From positions 505,471-527,692 of the forward strand of contig MU130497.1 of the NCBI GenBank assembly GCA_015039465.1: 22,222 nt of DNA, given 5' to 3'. Shown piece after piece: positions 1 through 9,094 of this stretch (the first letter of the stretch is position 1; each line of letters begins with the position of its first letter). Origin of the DNA: Phlegmacium glaucopus. Lineage: Eukaryota; Basidiomycota; Agaricomycetes; Agaricales; Cortinariaceae. The position numbers were made by a program, and so were the translations under genes. Below the pieces are notes generated by a model. The model saw only the letters and a program-made list of their open reading frames with translations. It made no database searches and was not told where the DNA came from.

Positions 1-525
1 TAGGTTGTGGTGGGCAAAAGTCAGCCATGGCGGGAAGAAGTTGGTTGTGGTGGGCAAAAGTCGGTTGTGGTCGGCAAAAGTCGGTTGTGGGGGGTAAAGG
101 TCGGTTGTGGTGGACAAAAGTCAGCCATGGCGGGAAGAAGTTGGTTGTGGTGGGCAAAAGTCGGTTGTGGTGGGTAAAAGTCGGTTGTGGTCGGCAAAAG
201 TCCCTTGTGGGGGGGAAAGGTAGGTTGCGGTGGGCAAAAGTCAACCATGGCGGGAAGAAGTTGGTTGTGGTGGGCAAAAGTCGGTTGTGGTGGACAAAAG
301 TCGGTTGTGGTCGGCAAAAGTCGTTGTGGTCGGCAAAGGTCGGTTGCGGTGGGTAACTGGCGGGTAATCTGGGTGGACGGTGGATAAAGCTGGGTGGCGA
401 TGGTGGGGTCGGGTAGATGGTGGACAAAGTTGTGTAGTGGCGGGTAAAACTGAGCGGTGGCGGGTAAAACTGGACGGTAATGGATGAGACTGGTCAAAAC
501 TGGGTGGTGATGGGTAAAACTACGT
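1..525. repeat. G-rich minisatellite, 20-bp unit
   Basis: The unit is close to GGTTGTGGTGGGCAAAAGTC and repeats head to tail from the left edge. The array is regular to about 345 and degenerates to about 525 into TGGGTAAAACTG-like units. A variant monomer containing CCATGGCGGGAAGAAG recurs at 25, 125 and 245, spacings of 100 and 120 bp, so five- and six-monomer higher-order blocks exist. One strand is G-rich with runs of GG/GGG and could form quadruplexes. Long open frames on both strands here are by-products of the repeat. The left end lies outside the window. Confidence 0.95.
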
Positions 526-1529
526 TAAAAGTACATAATAGATCGATCAATCGATGAGTTGGATGTTTAGATGGTAACACGAATCACTTAAAGTAAAATA
601 AAAAAAGAAAAACCAACCTGAATCATCAACAAGCTTTTACACTCTTTTTTTAATATATTACATTCTTCATTGTCGAGGACAATAGAGAAGCAGTTAGATG
701 GTGGTAGATGTCTATAGGTTGAGTTGGATGAATGAATGTTACGGAGGGTTCGGAAGTCATAGTAGATGGTGTCGATAGAGTTACGGTTTTAGTGGGGGAT
801 TCTGGGCGTCCTCGTGGTCTTTTGCTCGGGTCAGGAGACATCTATGGTGACGACTTGGTGGACACTTCTTTCAACGATGTCCCCTACCTCTCCCTCCCAA
901 ATCTCCCTTTTCTCTCACTTCTCTTTCCGTTCTCATTCTTCTCTCCTTTCCCTTAATCCACGCTTTTATTGGTTAAGTACTTGGGAGTCTAATTAGACTA
1001 ATATAACTATCTGTTTGACATGATTTCTTCTCTCATGGACGGAGACTTCCTTTTCGACCTCTCTTATACATTCATAAAGAAGAAGTAAATGATTACGATA
1101 AGTAGATTAAAATAAAGGTCTTTTTTATGACCACTAGTACAAGTAAACTGAGGCATACTTAAAGTTAATAGAAGAATATAATATTATATATAATTAAATA
1201 AGATATTATATCCTGACTCGCCTGAGAGTTTCTCTCAAGACGAAGATAACGAGGTGGGCGATTTGGGATTTTCCCATTTCGTCGACAGAAAAGGTAAGGT
1301 CGATTTGGAAACTGAGCAGTTGCACATAGACTTTGATAACAGTTCCTCCCACTATCATCACTACTCCTACCCCTACCCCTATTCCTTCCCCTCCATCTCC
1401 CCCTCCTCCTCCTCGGAAATGGGGGCGTTCGCTGAAAACGGCCGGCGTTGACTGAAAATGGATGGTGGGGGTGAAAATATATGACCTAGGGTATGTGGGG
1501 TGGTTAGCACTCGGAAACGGGTGAGAAAA
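526..1529. other. Intergenic stretch without a recognisable gene
   Basis: No convincing gene was found. A minus-strand frame at 650-841 contains KRPRGRPES, which resembles an AT-hook, but it is short and has no other support. A plus-strand stretch around 1237-1292 reads QDEDNEVGDLGFSHFVDRK followed by GTAAGG, so it could be a stray exon. It runs into a low-complexity CCTACCCCTA/CCTCCTCC tract at 1365-1420. The remainder is AT-rich. Confidence 0.4.
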
Positions 1530-1543
1530 GAGGTACGTACCTC
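1530..1543. repeat. Perfect 14-bp palindrome
   Basis: GAGGTACGTACCTC is its own reverse complement. It lies 3 bp before the hairpin at 1547-1576. Confidence 0.8.
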
Positions 1544-1546
1544 TTT

Positions 1547-1576
1547 GACGACCACAGATGGTGATCTGTGGTCGTC
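1547..1576. repeat. Hairpin 1: 13-bp perfect arms, 4-nt loop
   Basis: The left arm GACGACCACAGAT (1547-1559) is the exact reverse complement of 1564-1576, with loop GGTG. It is related to the hairpin at 1694-1732: both follow CTTTGACGAC or TTTTGACGAC and end in GTCGTCGTTG. The two stems differ at two pairs, and both partners of each pair have changed. Confidence 0.85.
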
Positions 1577-1693
1577 GTTGCCGGCATTTTGATGTGGGGG
1601 GACGGTGACGTTGCCACGTTGCACGTCTGTCCTGTGGGGTATGTGTGGCAATTAGTGTATTGTATTGTAACATAACATATTTACATACCTTTT

Positions 1694-1732
1694 GACGACT
1701 ACGGATGGCATGCAGCACCATCCGTAGTCGTC
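1694..1732. repeat. Hairpin 2: 15-bp perfect arms, 9-nt loop
   Basis: The left arm GACGACTACGGATGG (1694-1708) pairs exactly with 1718-1732; the loop is CATGCAGCA. Compared with hairpin 1, a C-G pair is T-A and an A-T pair is G-C, so stem symmetry is kept. It is either a small mobile palindrome or a conserved folding element. Nothing shows that it is transcribed. Confidence 0.85.
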
Positions 1733-1923
1733 GTTGTTCGTTGCAGCCTTGAGGTGAGGTGGTGGTGTGAGAGAAAACAGAGGTGAGCTCTGGTCATCAC
1801 TTACAGTCACATAATCACCCACCTTGAGTCACGTGATTACCTCGCGTCCCGAACAAAATACATGACTCGTGTCATGAGCACATCACTGCCAAACAAGCCA
1901 CACTTTGTAATGTTTATTAATAG

Positions 1924-2174
1924 CTGCTGTCCAGCGGCTGTCCGGTGCTGTCCACTGACTGTCCATTGGACTTCACTGGCCCATTTCCGGTGATTGTCCA
2001 CTGGAAAGTCCATTGGTACTGTCCGGTGGACTAATTGTCCGACCGGACAAACACCGGAAATGGCATCGGACAGTCCCTGGAATAATATATCTATTTGTAA
2101 CAACCAAAATTAGTATTTTCCAGACAGTGTCCGGTGACAGTCCGGCCGGAAAATGTGGGGGAGTGTAAAGACCT
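1924..2174. mobile_element. Partial copy of GTCCGG-rich TIR element (family A)
   Basis: The tract is built from diverged GTCCGGTG/GTCCACTG subrepeats and ends in CCGGAAAATGTGGGGGAGTG then TAAAGACCT at 2174. The same terminus closes the complete copy at 11722-12238. No matching left terminus or target duplication was found, so this copy is 5'-truncated or heavily diverged, and its left limit is approximate. Confidence 0.7.
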
Positions 2175-2209
2175 TGTTATAGATCACAATATATGAAGTC
2201 TGTTGTTTA

Positions 2210-2654
2210 CTGCACCCCCAAACCCATGCTAGAAAATGTTTATGTAATCTTTGGACTTCAAAATCATCTTCATCTCCTCTGAGCACGATAATTGAAGTGT
2301 CTTTTCACCTGTTTTTAAAGAGAAAATATTTCTATTGGATCCTTAAATGTATTATATATATAATTTAGGAGTATCTGAGGCAATGTGGGTGCTTTCGTGA
2401 AAATTAGGTGCATGTCAAGTTGAGCTCCAAATCATGTGCACCACTTTTGGCTTGATTTCATACTGACAAGGAAGTCACATAAACACCCATCCTCCCAGCC
2501 CCAAATTTTAATTTATATGGTGCCTAAGCTAAATATAACAACTTTCACACTAAAAAGTAGCAAAAGGCCTCTGTTGTTGTGTGAGCTCAACATGATGATA
2601 ATTCAAAGTCTAAAGATTACATAATGATTTTCTAGCACGGGTTTGGGGGCATGG
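2210..2654. mobile_element. MITE with ~65-bp terminal inverted repeats (family B)
   Basis: The left end (CCCCCAAACCCATGCTAGAAA...) and the reverse complement of the right end (CCCCCAAACCCGTGCTAGAAA...) match over about 65 bp, through TTATGTAATCTTT and the following GACTT. Both ends abut a TA dinucleotide (2208-2209 and 2655-2656), which fits a Tc1/mariner-type TA target duplication. The outermost ~8 bp of the TIRs match poorly, so the exact ends are uncertain. It has no coding capacity and starts 36 bp after the family A terminus. Confidence 0.7.
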
Positions 2655-2683
2655 TAGAAACAGGACTAGTTTGAGGGGGCGTA

Positions 2684-2850
2684 ATTTGCCTGAACCCTTG
2701 CCTGATATGGTAATTAGTTCAGTTCTGAACCCAGAACTGGACCCGAACTGGGTTCAAGGTTCAGGCTATTGCCTGAACCGGACCGATAGTTCAGTTCAGG
2801 GTTCACCAAAAATGGCAGAGAACCAGACTGAACCAGACTTCGGCATCACT
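2684..2850. repeat. GAACC/GGTTC-rich palindromic tract
   Basis: Short overlapping inverted repeats of CTGAACC, GGTTCAG and CAGTTC fill the tract, for example AACCCAGAACTGG followed by ACCCGAACTGGGTT. Frames crossing it are repeat by-products. Confidence 0.6.
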
Positions 2851-2865
2851 ACCTGCTAGCTTGAC

Positions 2866-3247
2866 TAGTGTTGTTGAGGCTGGCTTGAGCATTTTTAGTA
2901 TTTTGAAAATAACATGACACCATGTACTCTGATTACTTAGTGCTGGGAAACAACCCCCTGGCTTATAGGGTTCTTGATATGTGTAAATATTTATAGAATT
3001 CTGTGGGATTTATTGGAATTTATATTTCCATCAAGCCATTTGGTCAAGTGGCCAGCTTGAAGCCACTTGACAAATGGCTTGATGGCAATATAGATTCCAA
3101 TAAATCCCATAAAATTCTATAAATATTTACACATATTAAAGACCCTATAAGCCAGGGGGTCATCTCCCAACACTAAGCAATCAGAGTACATGGTGTCATG
3201 ATATTTGCAAAATACTAAAGGTGCTCAAGCCAGCCTCAACAACACTA
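2866..3247. mobile_element. Fold-back hAT-type MITE, 382 bp
   Basis: Almost the whole element is inverted repeat: arm 2866-3052 pairs with 3062-3247 at roughly 90% identity by eye, leaving a loop of about 9 nt. The outer 23 bp of each arm (from GTGTTGTTGAGGC) are identical. It is flanked by the 8-bp direct repeat AGCTTGAC (2858-2865 and 3248-3255). With that duplication the termini begin TAGTG, matching the YARNG consensus and 8-bp target duplication of the hAT superfamily. It has no coding capacity and must have been moved by a transposase encoded elsewhere. Confidence 0.92.
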
Positions 3248-3280
3248 AGCTTGACTAAGTCAGCATCGCAGTTGCCCTAA

Positions 3281-3917
3281 CAGTACCTTACCAAGTTGCA
3301 GGCCGGCAGTGCAGACAACAAGACTTCCTCTGCTCAAACTAACTCTTTCAATTTCAATAATACACACTGGGCAGCGGCTGTTCAAAGCCCACAGGAGGAC
3401 TCATTTGAGAAAGAACTGGAATTTTACAAGCTTCTGGATCCAAGGGGGCACCAGGATAGAAAAAAATACCCAGGGTCAATTTTTTTGTTAAGGACCCTCT
3501 GGCTGGACTAACTAACTAACATAAGCAAGTTATATCTATATATGGTAATTTTACATAATTATTTAAATATTACAATTATTTCTAAATTTAGATGTATATG
3601 ATGGCACATCAATTCAGCCATCACATTTCACAAAACCATTCCAACACATCCATACCACTGACAACACAGTAGGAATTATGTATTATAGTTATTTACAGTA
3701 TGTTAGAGCTCATATTTATTAAAATAATGATCAAATTCAGATGAAAAATTGGGGGTCCAAATTTATTTTTTCAGGCCTGTGGCCGGACTAACTAACTGAC
3801 CCCTGGTCTGGAATTCAGATGCTGGTGCCCCCTTGTCTGGATCTGGACACAGAAGGCCCAGGTGAGGATGATATGGACCTTGATAATACTACAGAGCAAG
3901 TTCTTGGGTTTGATTAG
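3281..3917 (+). pseudogene. 3' end of an unidentified coding sequence, split by a hAT-type MITE
   Basis: An open segment from about 3281 (after a possible AACAG acceptor) reads YLTKLQAGSADNK and later EKELEFYKLLD up to 3440. There the 395-bp element at 3441-3835 interrupts it. Skipping the element and one copy of its TCTGGATC target duplication continues the same frame at 3844 as LDTEGPGEDDMDLDNT and ends at TAG (3915-3917). The joined segment is about 80 codons without a stop, with a Ser/Thr/Asn-rich first half and an acidic C-terminus. I do not recognise the family. The 5' part is missing, and the fold-back MITE ends 34 bp upstream of the open segment. It may be the tail of a transposase or of a host gene. 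Confidence 0.55.
3441..3835. mobile_element. hAT-type MITE, 395 bp
   Basis: The 14-bp terminal inverted repeats are CAAGGGGGCACCAG (3441-3454) and its exact reverse complement (3822-3835). The flanking 8-bp direct repeats are TCTGGATC (3433-3440 and 3836-3843). The CAAGG terminus fits the hAT YARNG rule. Subterminal direct repeats GGACTAACTAACT occur near 3508 and 3785. The interior is AT-rich and non-coding. It differs in sequence from the fold-back element at 2866, so it is another family. Confidence 0.92.
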
Positions 3918-4060
3918 ACAAGAATATGTAATTATACTAGCTATCATAAGGAATTTTGAGTATTGAGCATCATGTCACCTGTGCGCCATTTCACACAGCC
4001 TCATCAGTTACATCACACCATCTCAGGCCTAGGACCCTGAAAGCAGTCATGACTGCAGTC

Positions 4061-4132
4061 ATGACCAGAGTAATGACTGTGGGCATGACCAGAGTAATGA
4101 CTGTGGTCATGACCAGAGTAATGAGTACTAAT
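4061..4132. repeat. Three 24-bp tandem repeats
   Basis: Units starting ATGACCAGAGTAATGA begin at 4061, 4085 and 4109. Surrounding sequence is rich in short GTCATGAC/ATGAC motifs. The tract lies about 280 bp upstream of the CTP synthase fragment. Confidence 0.85.
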
Positions 4133-4411
4133 GACCATGATGACTAGTCACCCGAGAGTCATGACTGAGTCAATGACCAGCACAACATTGTTTATCTATC
4201 TCCTGCAACCAGATTCCAGTTATGTGAAGTTCTCAAAAGAGTTACATATACTGACAATTACCGGTCACAAGTAGATCTGTGGCTATGCTTAGCTTTGTCC
4301 TTGCTTGCCTATACACCAGGCTGGCAAATTTTTGGCATGCCCAGGAAGCGGACATGTCCACTACAAGTCCACCATCCGTTGACCCCTTTTCAGGCTTTTC
4401 TTGAGGACATC

Positions 4412-5354
4412 ATGACCAAGTTCATACTGGTGTCAGGAGGTGTAGTTAGTGGTATTGGGAAGTGTGTCATTGGTACGAGACCTTCAATTTTCATTTTCAT
4501 TGCAAAAAGAATTAATATTGTCTGAAACTTTCCAAGCTTCATCAATGAGTTTGCTCTTAAAGACAGCTGGACTGAAAATCATTGCTATTAAAATAGATCC
4601 ATATATGAACATCAATGCTGGAACAATGAGACCTACAGAACATGGTAAGATTGTTTTGACCAATTGCCCGATTAAGCAATTGTTCTTGAAAATAGGAATC
4701 AAGGGGAAGTCTATGTGCTTAATGACGGTGGAGAGGTCAATTTAGATTTGGGAAACTATGAGCGTGATCTTAATGTTATGTTGTCCTGAGATAACAATAT
4801 CACGACTGGAAAAATATATCGGGAAGTATTTGAGAAAGAGGTTCGTTTTTTTACATTTTTGCGGTATTTTTTATCTAAATCATCAGTCCTTCCCCAGAGA
4901 AAAGGAGAATATCTTGGAAGGACAGTTCTGGTATGCTTTTTTTTGCTTCTATCCATTCCCCTGCTAGCTAGTTGACATGAAAAACTCCAATAGATTGTTC
5001 CCTATGTTACAAATGCGATCCAAGATTGGATTGAACACATCTCCAAAGTCCCAGTGGACGAAAGTGGTGAAACACCAGACATCTGCATTGTCAATATATA
5101 TATATATCCAGATGAGAACACTTTTCATGCTGCCCTCCCTCTTTGCGCATTGTAGCTTGGAGGCACCGTAGGTGACATTGAGTCCGCGCCTTTTGTCGAA
5201 GCCATGCGCCAGTTCAAATTTTGAGTTGGACATGATAACTTTGCACTTATTCATGTCTCTCTCGTTCCCAATATGCATGGAGAGCAAAAGACGAAACCAA
5301 CCCAGACGACTGTGCATTCTTTCAGAGGTCTTGGCCTGCTCCCTGATCTAGTGT
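4412..5354 (+). pseudogene. CTP synthase N-terminal fragment, intron-containing and broken
   Basis: CTP synthase makes CTP from UTP, ATP and glutamine. Six exon pieces encode the start of its synthetase domain: 4412-4472 (MTKFILVSGGVVSGIGK), 4537-4644 (AIKIDPYMNINAGTM), 4704-4840 ([25 protein letters not shown]), 4898-4930, 4994-5089 and 5156-5354 ([28 protein letters not shown]). Introns are 57-66 nt with GT-AG ends, so this is a DNA-level copy, not a retrocopy. It is dead: TGA at 4787-4789 and TGA at 5222-5224 replace family Arg codons, the junction after exon 5 is disturbed by an AT repeat, and the P-loop ends GIGKC instead of GIGKG. Homology stops after GLGLLPDL, about residue 240 of the usual 560-600. 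The glutaminase domain is absent, so it cannot make a working enzyme. A functional copy presumably lies elsewhere. Confidence 0.93.
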
Positions 5355-5498
5355 GCTATTACTTTTTAGTAGTCTAATTATCTTCTCAAATATAGGCTTG
5401 GCTAGATCACATGTTGTCTTCATCAGGAAAAGTCCAACTGTGTGGCTGGTCTGGAGCCAGACACACCAGACACTTCCAGACCGCCAGAATGCAAGTGG

Positions 5499-5670
5499 CG
5501 ACATAATACCCTCCCAATATCATAATACTTTCACATATCAGAATGACATTCTGATTTCATAACTACATTTGTGACAGAATAAACAAATCTGACATAAGTA
5601 ATACCCTACCAATGTCATAACATTTTCGTGTCTCACAATCTTGTCCTGATTTCATAACTGTTGTCGCGCA
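5499..5670. repeat. Two diverged ~92-bp tandem units
   Basis: Unit 1 (5499-5575) and unit 2 (5590-5668) share ACATAATACCCT.CCAAT.TCATAA and TGATTTCATAACT in the same order. A perfect palindrome, TCAGAATGACATTCTGA, lies in unit 1. The preceding sequence (5435-5490) contains several CTGG/CCAG palindromic steps such as GTCTGGAGCCAGAC. The origin is unknown. Confidence 0.6.
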
Positions 5671-7337
5671 CCAATACTGATTGGTAGCATGAGAAGAAAG
5701 CTTAAAAGTCGCCATCATGAAAATAAGCGGACTTTGAATTTGCTTACCTATTTTGGAAGCGGCCCTGAATCGCGTTCCTGGTCGACAAATCATTCATTCA
5801 ACGATAACATCCCCATCGCTCATCATATCCTCAATGTCTTCCACTATGTTGTCTATCATTTACACTATCGACATGCTCCTTAACATCTACCATCTGTTTG
5901 TCCCTTGGCTAGTGATACAACAAAGCGATCAATCTACTATTCACATCGGTCATCGGCTCGCGTTTGATCGTATCTTTGGTCCATCATTTCAAGAACAGCC
6001 CCTTTATGGACGCATCAACTACATCTCCCATTATGTACAAGGCTTTGTCATTGTTGTTGTGGCTATGGACCCACAAGTCTTCCCCTCAGCTATCTATCTT
6101 GCCATACCTCGCTCCTGGATCTCACTCAGTCCCCTATCCTCACTCATCTACCTCTTATCTTATCATTCACTGCCAAAACCATCATTCACACGGTACCTGA
6201 AGCCTTCCACCCTCTTTATGACAATTTAGGAAGTCCGGGAGGATCACGACTAAGCAGGAATTGCAGATGAATCAGCAGCAGAGGATTATTCTCGCAGAGT
6301 GTCAAGTGTTATCAAGGCTGCACGACATGGGACCATGGGCAAGTAGTGTTTTCTCGGGAACAAGGCTGCGCCTTTCAAGTGTTGACTCAGGACCTTTCAC
6401 ATTTTTGACATGACCACACGCCTATGGAGTCAATATATTTTTGCTATTGGACTATGTACACTGCCTTCTTTTCTTTTCTCTCGCACTTTGACACTTTACA
6501 GATTTTTTTTTATTGTTCCTTTTTCTTTTCCATTGTTCTTTTCTTCTCACAGCTGTCCTCTCTTTATCTTTCTTCCTTTGACAGCGCATACTTTGTTTCT
6601 TTTATTGTTTTACATAGCCTCATCCTTAGGGTATAAATACTGCTCTTTTGTACCAGGATAGGTAGTTCAGTTCAATTCATTATTACCCCCCACTTTCATC
6701 ATCTCAGTGGAATTCCAGTGAATTCCTCCCTTAAGTTCGCTTTTCTTGCCCCTTTTCTGTCAATCTATCCCCTATCCCTCAACCGCTATAGTCTTACTGA
6801 AGACTCTCTCTTGCTCATCCTCATCCTCATCTTATACCTCATTCATCTTCCAAGACCTTCATCCTCCTCCTTCTCTTCTCTATTCTTTCCCCTTACCTCT
6901 GTGTGTTAAAAGTCAAGGTTATACCTTCCCTAAACGAACAACAGGGAGTCTCTTGACCTAAGGTCTGGTCCACTGCTCTCTGGTTGGTGTTTATATACAA
7001 CAACAACAATGATTTATACCGTGTTTGTGGCAGAATAAATGAATCTGATGTTGGGTAGTCATACTTCATCATACCTTCCAGACAATCATAAATTTATGGT
7101 TCTGCATAAAATTTCAAATGAAATAGACATAAAATAAATTGGGCATCTGGTATCTGTTATCAAACAAGCCCTTTTTGTAAGAAATCTGACAGGTCAAAGA
7201 GCTGTAGCACACAAAAGGTAATGTTGAAAAGACCTGCTCAGTCACTCAGAGTGTGAGGGTACTGAATGGCAACAGAGAAGGGATATATGCACCTAGCGTT
7301 ATGAAGACATTGAGCAGCCACCATGACCATAACCCCA
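5671..7337. other. Non-coding debris with an LTR/promoter-like tract
   Basis: No gene could be recognised. 5690-6230 has overlapping open frames in all three plus frames but none resembles a known family. 6404-7007 looks like a retroelement LTR or promoter: a pyrimidine-rich stretch (6460-6600), TATAAATA at 6632-6639, then more CT-rich sequence ending in ACAACAACAACA. I found no target duplication or partner LTR. A ~28-bp motif (TTTGTGACAGAATAAACAAA at 5570) recurs diverged at 7025 (TTTGTGGCAGAATAAATGAA), bracketing about 1.45 kb. Phe/Ser-rich frames here are translation of the CT-rich strand. From 7050 to 7337 I see nothing. Confidence 0.4.
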
Positions 7338-9094
7338 CTAATCCTTGGCTTCCGACTTGGATATTTGGACCATTTTGGATGGGTCGTCGATGTCATTGTT
7401 GTCGCCATCTTCTGCTGGGTCAAAGTTGTTATCAACAGAGGCAATGACCTCTTGCGTGGCATCATGGATCTCCTGCCATTTCCTTTCAGACAAGTGGGTC
7501 ACAACCTTGAGGTGCTGGGTAACCCGGGTAGCCCAAGGCCTTCGGACGAAGCTTTTCTTGGTTTCCTTGGTTGGCAAGTCGCCAATTTTCCATAACTTGA
7601 GGGCACGCTCGTGCTAGAAACGAATATTAGCATTGGAATGAGAATTTTTAAGAGACTTACTGCAGCTGCAGAGAGGGACAATGCGCCAATGGGATATCCA
7701 TACCATTTATCAGTCTTGTTAATGATTTGTTGATGGAAAGCAAACACTTCAATGATTGCAGAAGAGCGATAACCGCCGGTCTAGTAGATATAATTAGTAA
7801 TCTATATTTTTGAGTGAATAGAAATGACGACTAAACTTACTAAGGATTTGGGGTCAGGGTAGATGTATGCGAGGTCCTTGAGTTGGTTGGTGTTACATTC
7901 CGTTATACGTTACTCCGGTCCGGCTCCGTCGGAGCTGTTTCCGGTAGTCCATACTCCGTACAGTGCCTTCCCTTATATCCCGAACTACTCTTTCTATGTT
8001 CAACTCCGAGACTTCTCCGTGTCATTCCGGTTCCTCCGCCTATACTCCAAACCTGTTATCACTTCTTCGCCACTACCACTATTCTTTGTCATCAACCTTC
8101 CCACCATCAGTCAGCATACCTGCCATGGATTATTCACCCAAGAATGCAGGACCTTTTCCGGGAGCAGAACGCAGCACTTATATTTATCTTTTATATTTCG
8201 GTTGCTATTCCTTTTATTATTTAAGTACTCGAAACTTGTATGTTTTCCCTCAGTTCAAATATCAACTTAGTTTCCTCCTCTTGTTTTCCTCTAAGTCACT
8301 GAGGCCTTCCGACTTGTTACTTTCTTCTTCCGTTCCGAAATCAGGACACCTTAGGAGCTGGGCGGCACAGCACACACGCTGAGGCCAACGTCCTTTCCAG
8401 GTTACTGTTCCGGTTCCGTTCTGTCCGTTCCGGAGTAACTCCAACGTGACTTTCTCCTTTTGTTTTAAACTTAACAGTTGGTGACATATTCCTTGCGTTG
8501 GTTCTTTGAATTCTTGAAGGGTTCAAGGCTGAATATCCTTGTGAGTCGTTGAAGAGTGTGCTTGCCAATTCCGCTCTGCCAGTTTCTGATTGCAGAATTT
8601 GCCTACAAGAAAGAAAAGTATTATCCAAAAGCCACAATAAGTAAATGACAAAAGTAACATACCACATACTGAACTGCATCATCAGCAGGAATTTCAGGGA
8701 ATTCCTCATCCCAAGCATACTTGATGAGGTCCTCAAGGCCAGGGTGGGAACTGATAGAAAATGGTTCCTCGAGGGAACCAGCCCACTCGAGGATGTGAGG
8801 TATGATGGTGTTGCACCAAGTCTGGAGATCCCGGGTGGAGTTCCTGAATGGTAGGTCGCTGTTTTTGTGGCAAGATTTAGCCAAACAACGGCCACCAGTT
8901 GTGTTGCGTTTGATAGCTGTTATATCTGCATTCTTTAATTGGATGCCCATCTAGAAACTCATTAAAGCATTGAGGTACATGATAAATGAATTAGATACTA
9001 GTAAACAGGTATGCACACTCTTTGTACCATTCTTGTGGCTCTTTTTAATGCTTTGTACTGCCTTGTCCCAGATATTAAATGGTTCATAGCTCAT
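7338..9094 (-). pseudogene. Five-exon gene of an uncharacterised Agaricomycete family, split by a solo LTR
   Basis: Exons on the minus strand: 9094-9017 (MSYEPFNIWDKAVQS), 8950-8663, 8602-8477 joined to 7885-7841, 7780-7661 and 7613-7338. Every exon length is a multiple of three and introns are 66, 60, 60 and 47 nt with GT-AG ends. The product would be about 230 residues. Landmarks are WCNTIIPHILEWAG, WDEEFPEIPADDAVQYV, ANSAIRNWQSGIGKH, GGYRSSAIIEVFAFH, YPIGALSLSAAAHERALKLW and an acidic tail ending at TAG. The 586-bp LTR at 7891-8476 sits inside exon 3; removing it with one GTTGG copy restores EYVTNQLKDLAYIYPDPKSL without a frameshift. The 'YRS.AI' and 'IGAL.LSA.A.ERAL..W' motifs recall DUF6532-like mushroom proteins, often near transposons, but that is memory and tentative. 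The first donor (GTGCAT) is weak, so the N-terminus may extend upstream. Function unknown. Confidence 0.75.
7891..8476 (+). mobile_element. Solo LTR 1, 586 bp
   Basis: It begins TGTTACATTCCGTTATACG and ends AACTTAACA, giving TGTTA...TAACA ends. It is flanked by the 5-bp direct repeat GTTGG (7886-7890 and 8477-8481). The 5' third is rich in CTCCG/CCGG, the middle has TATATTTATC and a TTTATTATTTAAGT tract. No internal retroelement sequence remains, so it arose by LTR-LTR recombination. It is inserted in exon 3 of the surrounding minus-strand gene and belongs to the same family as 12711-13289. The family's parent retrotransposon is not in the window. Confidence 0.93.

Noticed and set aside
1..345. 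CRISPR-like array
   Set aside because: The repeat is continuous head-to-tail without unique spacers.
21..497. Long open frames on both strands, one Pro-rich and one Trp/Gly/Lys-rich
   Set aside because: They are translations of the 20-bp minisatellite and appear on both strands with the repeat period.
1206..1721. 171-residue minus-strand frame
   Set aside because: It runs through the hairpins and a CCTCC/GGAGG low-complexity tract (Gly/Val run) and matches no family I know.
6410..6961. Plus-strand Phe/Ser/Leu-rich frames resembling membrane proteins
   Set aside because: Caused by a pyrimidine-rich strand next to a TATA box; two frames give the same kind of peptide.
7863..8382. Three overlapping plus-strand frames over 110 residues
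   Set aside because: They lie inside solo LTR 1, overlap in all three frames and have no recognisable domain. The frame at 12710-13183 inside solo LTR 2 is rejected for the same reason.
8341..8895. 184-residue minus-strand frame
   Set aside because: It crosses an intron and the solo LTR in the wrong frame; the exon frame of the five-exon gene explains the region better.
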